DNA of 13,513 bases from Alphaproteobacteria bacterium (GTDB lineage Bacteria; Pseudomonadota; Alphaproteobacteria; DSM-16000; Inquilinaceae), in contig JAJUFW010000024.1 in the NCBI GenBank assembly GCA_029263555.1, positions 1-13,513 of the forward strand, read 5' to 3'. The notes beneath the pieces are model-generated. The model had not been told where the DNA came from, made no database searches, and saw only the letters and a program-made list of their open reading frames with translations. Below are positions 11,603 through 13,513 of this stretch, in pieces. Made by a program: the position numbers and the translations under genes. Each line of letters begins with the position of its first letter. Positions within the stretch are counted from its first letter, which is position 1.

Positions 11603-13513
11603 TTGGGAATCATCGGCGCGGCCGGCAACGGCCGGCCGCCGGTCGGATTTGGCTTGACTATCGAACGGGCCGCCGGCTCCCGAGGACGGCACCGGCCTGC
11701 CCTGCTCGCCACCGTCTCCGTGCTGACCCTGATTCTGAGCGCCGGGGCGGTGCGGGGCCAGGTGATCATCGACGGCGGCAGCGAAGTCACGGTGCCCGGC
11801 GATGAGACCAGCCCGTGGACTATCAACAACACCCTCACAGTCGGCGATCTCGGCACCGGCACGCTGATAATCGGCAATGGCGGCACGGTCAGCAATACGA
11901 TCAGTTTTATCGGTAAGGGTCCGCTGGGCAACGGTACCGTCACCGTCACCGGCGGGTCCTGGGAACAGACCGGCACGATGAATGTCGGCGATTCCGGCAC
12001 CGGCACGCTGACGATCGAGGACGGCGGCACGGTCAGCGCTACGACCGGCTTTATCGGCGGAACGAACGGCGCCGGCACCGTCACCGTCACCGGTAACGGG
12101 TCGACCTTGGATCTCGGCGGTCTCCTAATCGGCAATCTCGGCACCGGCGTGATGACGATCGAGGACGGCGGCACGGTCAACACCTGGACCGTAGGGATGG
12201 GGGCCGGGGCCGACGCCAACGGGACGCTGACCCTTGCCGGCACCGAGGGCGCGCGCGGCGTGCTGGCCATGAGGCAGATGGTCAGGGGAAGCGGCGGCGC
12301 GACGTTCACGCTGGACGGCGGCCTGTTGCGGGCCACAATGGACCAGGCCAATTTCATGTTCGGCTTCGCCCCCGGCGACGTGACGGTCGCGGATGGCGGC
12401 GCCTTCATCGACAGCAACACCTTCGATATCGGCATCGAGGCGGCGCTGGGCGGCACCGGCGGCCTGACCAAGCTTGGCGCCGGCACGCTGACGCTGTCGG
12501 GCGCGAACAGCTATGCCGGCGGCACGGCGATCAATGGCGGCACGCTGGTAGTCGCCACCAACGCCCGTCTCGGCGACGCGGCCGGCGGGCTCAGCTTCGA
12601 CGGCGGCACGCTGCGCACCACCGCCAGCTTCACCATCCCCCGCACCACGACGCTCGGCCCCGGCGGCGGCACCTTCGAGACCGAGGCCGGCACGACCCTG
12701 ACCCATGCCGGCATCATCTCCGGCCCCGGCCAGCTCACCAAGAACGGCGCCGGCACGCTCAAGCTGACCGGCCTGAACAGCTATACCGGCGGCACCCTGG
12801 TGCTGGGCGGCGAGCTGGTGGTCGATACCGACAGCCTGCCCGGCGACGTGACGGTCGACAGCGGCGCCTTCCTGACCTTCGAGCAGGACACCGACGGCAC
12901 CTATACCGGCGTCATCTCCGGCGCCGGCGGCGTGCGCGTCAACGGCGACGGCACCCTCACCTTCACCGCCCTCCAGGCCTATGACGGCGAGACCGAGATC
13001 GCCGGCGTGCTGCAGGCCGCGGCAGAGAGCCTGCGCGGTAATGTCAGCATCGCCGCCGGCGGCGCCCTGGTCCTGAACCAGGCGGCCGACGGCAGCTATG
13101 CCGGCGACATCGGCGGCAGCGGCGACCTGGTCAAGACCGGCGCCGGCACCGCCATCCTCGCCGGCAATCTCGCCCATGGCGGCCAGACCATCGTCAATGC
13201 CGGCACGCTGCGGATCAACGGCACGCTCGCCGGCCTCGCCACGGTCGGCGCCGGCGCCGTGCTCGGCGGCAGCGGCAGCTTTCTCGGCGGCATCGACAAT
13301 CACGGCACCCTGGCCCCGGGCAACTCGATCGGCACCATGGCCGTCACCGGGCCGCTGACCTTCAACGCCGGATCGGTCTACGAGGTCGAGGTCGACGCCG
13401 CCGGCCAGTCCGACCGCATCGAGGTCGACGGCCCGGCGACGCTGGCCGGCACGGTCCGGGTCCTGCCCGCGCCCGGCGACTACGCCGCCCAGACCGACTA
13501 CACGATCCTGACC
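11603..13513 (+). CDS. Autotransporter-type adhesin, N-terminal/passenger part (3' end cut by window edge)
   Basis: 637 residues are visible from a TTG at 11603, and the frame is open to the window end. The start is uncertain: the TTG at 11603 has GGAG four bases upstream, and a TTG at 11654 would give a more compact signal peptide (MTIERAAGSRGRHRPA, then LLATVSVLTLILSAGA). No in-frame ATG precedes the hydrophobic core (11702-11749), and a TGA lies at 11591. After the signal peptide the protein is a Gly/Thr-rich beta-helix passenger. It has three 48-residue repeats near the start, then four PATR-like units (type GGLTKLGAGTLTLSGANSY), then LAPGNSIGTMAVTGPLTFNAGSVYEVEVD, the pattern usually found before the autotransporter barrel. 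The barrel itself must lie to the right. The role is probably a surface-anchored adhesin or biofilm protein of the type Va secretion pathway, exported by Sec. The ligand is unknown. Confidence 0.85.
   Translation, partial: MGIIGAAGNGRPPVGFGLTIERAAGSRGRHRPALLATVSVLTLILSAGAVRGQVIIDGGSEVTVPGDETSPWTINNTLTVGDLGTGTLIIGNGGTVSNTISFIGKGPLGNGTVTVTGGSWEQTGTMNVGDSGTGTLTIEDGGTVSATTGFIGGTNGAGTVTVTGNGSTLDLGGLLIGNLGTGVMTIEDGGTVNTWTVGMGAGADANGTLTLAGTEGARGVLAMRQMVRGSGGATFTLDGGLLRATMDQANFMFGFAPGDVTVADGGAFIDSNTFDIGIEAALGGTGGLTKLGAGTLTLSGANSYAGGTAINGGTLVVATNARLGDAAGGLSFDGGTLRTTASFTIPRTTTLGPGGGTFETEAGTTLTHAGIISGPGQLTKNGAGTLKLTGLNSYTGGTLVLGGELVVDTDSLPGDVTVDSGAFLTFEQDTDGTYTGVISGAGGVRVNGDGTLTFTALQAYDGETEIAGVLQAAAESLRGNVSIAAGGALVLNQAADGSYAGDIGGSGDLVKTGAGTAILAGNLAHGGQTIVNAGTLRINGTLAGLATVGAGAVLGGSGSFLGGIDNHGTLAPGNSIGTMAVTGPLTFNAGSVYEVEVDAAGQSDRIEVDGPATLAGTVRVLPAPGDYAAQTDYTILT
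11840..12241 (+). repeat. Three tandem 144-bp (48-residue) repeats in the passenger
   Basis: Units begin at 11840, 11984 and 12128, exactly 144 bases apart. Each starts VGD/IGN, then x-GTGTLTI-x-DGGTV, and continues through a GTVTVTG-like second half; the third is recognisable up to 12241. Each unit is itself two half-motifs (GTGTLTI and GTVTVTG) and so probably forms two or more coils of a beta-helix. DNA identity is high between units 2 and 3 over the first half (the GACGATCGAGGACGGCGG segment is shared), suggesting fairly recent duplication. Confidence 0.8.
12446..13219 (+). repeat. Four PATR-like passenger repeats
   Basis: Four degenerate copies of the passenger-associated transport repeat lie at about 12446-12553, 12711-12825, 12911-13017 and 13105-13219. 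The cores are GGLTKLGAGTLTLSGANSY, GQLTKNGAGTLKLTGLNSY, GGVRVNGDGTLTFTALQAY and GDLVKTGAGTAILAGNLAH, each followed by GGT/GET and a GGTL-like strand. Copies 1 and 2 are the closest to consensus and the last two have drifted. PATR units are known to help passenger secretion across the outer membrane in type V autotransporters. Confidence 0.75.

Noticed and set aside
11566..13303. Two long minus-strand frames opposite the autotransporter (Pro/Val-rich and Ala/Gly-rich).
   Set aside because: They mirror the repetitive GGC/ACC codons of the adhesin and so look repetitive themselves; no start signals or domains are seen.

Overview
The window is GC-rich (roughly two-thirds G+C by eye) with strongly G/C-ending codons and densely packed genes. 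An alphaproteobacterium, perhaps of the Rhodospirillales type, fits best. This rests on base composition, an EcfG-like promoter motif and protein style, not on any marker gene.

Left block (1-2199). A minus-strand pair encodes a family 4 glycosyltransferase and, 8 bases downstream, the N-terminal part of a glycogen-debranching-type enzyme (amylo-alpha-1,6-glucosidase family) that runs off the left edge. Its upstream region (1828-2199) holds a candidate EcfG (general stress) promoter on the minus strand, a terminator-like hairpin on the plus strand and a doubtful 67-codon ORF.

Middle block (2200-10473). On the plus strand lie a stand-alone receiver (CheY-like) protein and a SAM-dependent methyltransferase. 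Convergent to them is a four-gene minus-strand operon that reads methyltransferase, glutamine-hydrolysing asparagine synthetase-like amidotransferase, polyprenyl-phosphate-sugar synthase-like GT2, polytopic GT-C-like membrane protein. The last three genes are joined by 4-base stop/start overlaps. Divergent from this operon is a Wzy-like polytopic membrane protein. Together these look like a small surface-glycan module: the GT2 loads a sugar on undecaprenyl phosphate, the GT-C-like protein uses it on the periplasmic side, the amidotransferase and methyltransferases decorate, and the Wzy-like protein polymerises. The members and the coupling are visible in the sequence; the pathway is inferred.

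Right block (10474-13513). A hairpin after the Wzy-like gene is followed by a SRAP-domain (YedK/HMCES) DNA-crosslink protein with no Shine-Dalgarno sequence and a possible leaderless promoter. After about 370 bases without a clear gene comes the start of a large autotransporter-type adhesin. It has a signal peptide, three 48-residue tandem repeats at exact 144-bp spacing and four PATR-like repeats, and is cut by the right edge before any beta-barrel.

Most notable: a nearly perfect palindrome that contains the stop codons of two convergent genes (3493-3526), the coupled AsnB-GT2-GT-C module, the EcfG-like site before the glycosyltransferase/debranching pair, and the regular 48-residue adhesin repeats. 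I saw no tRNA, rRNA, CRISPR array, insertion sequence or phage gene.
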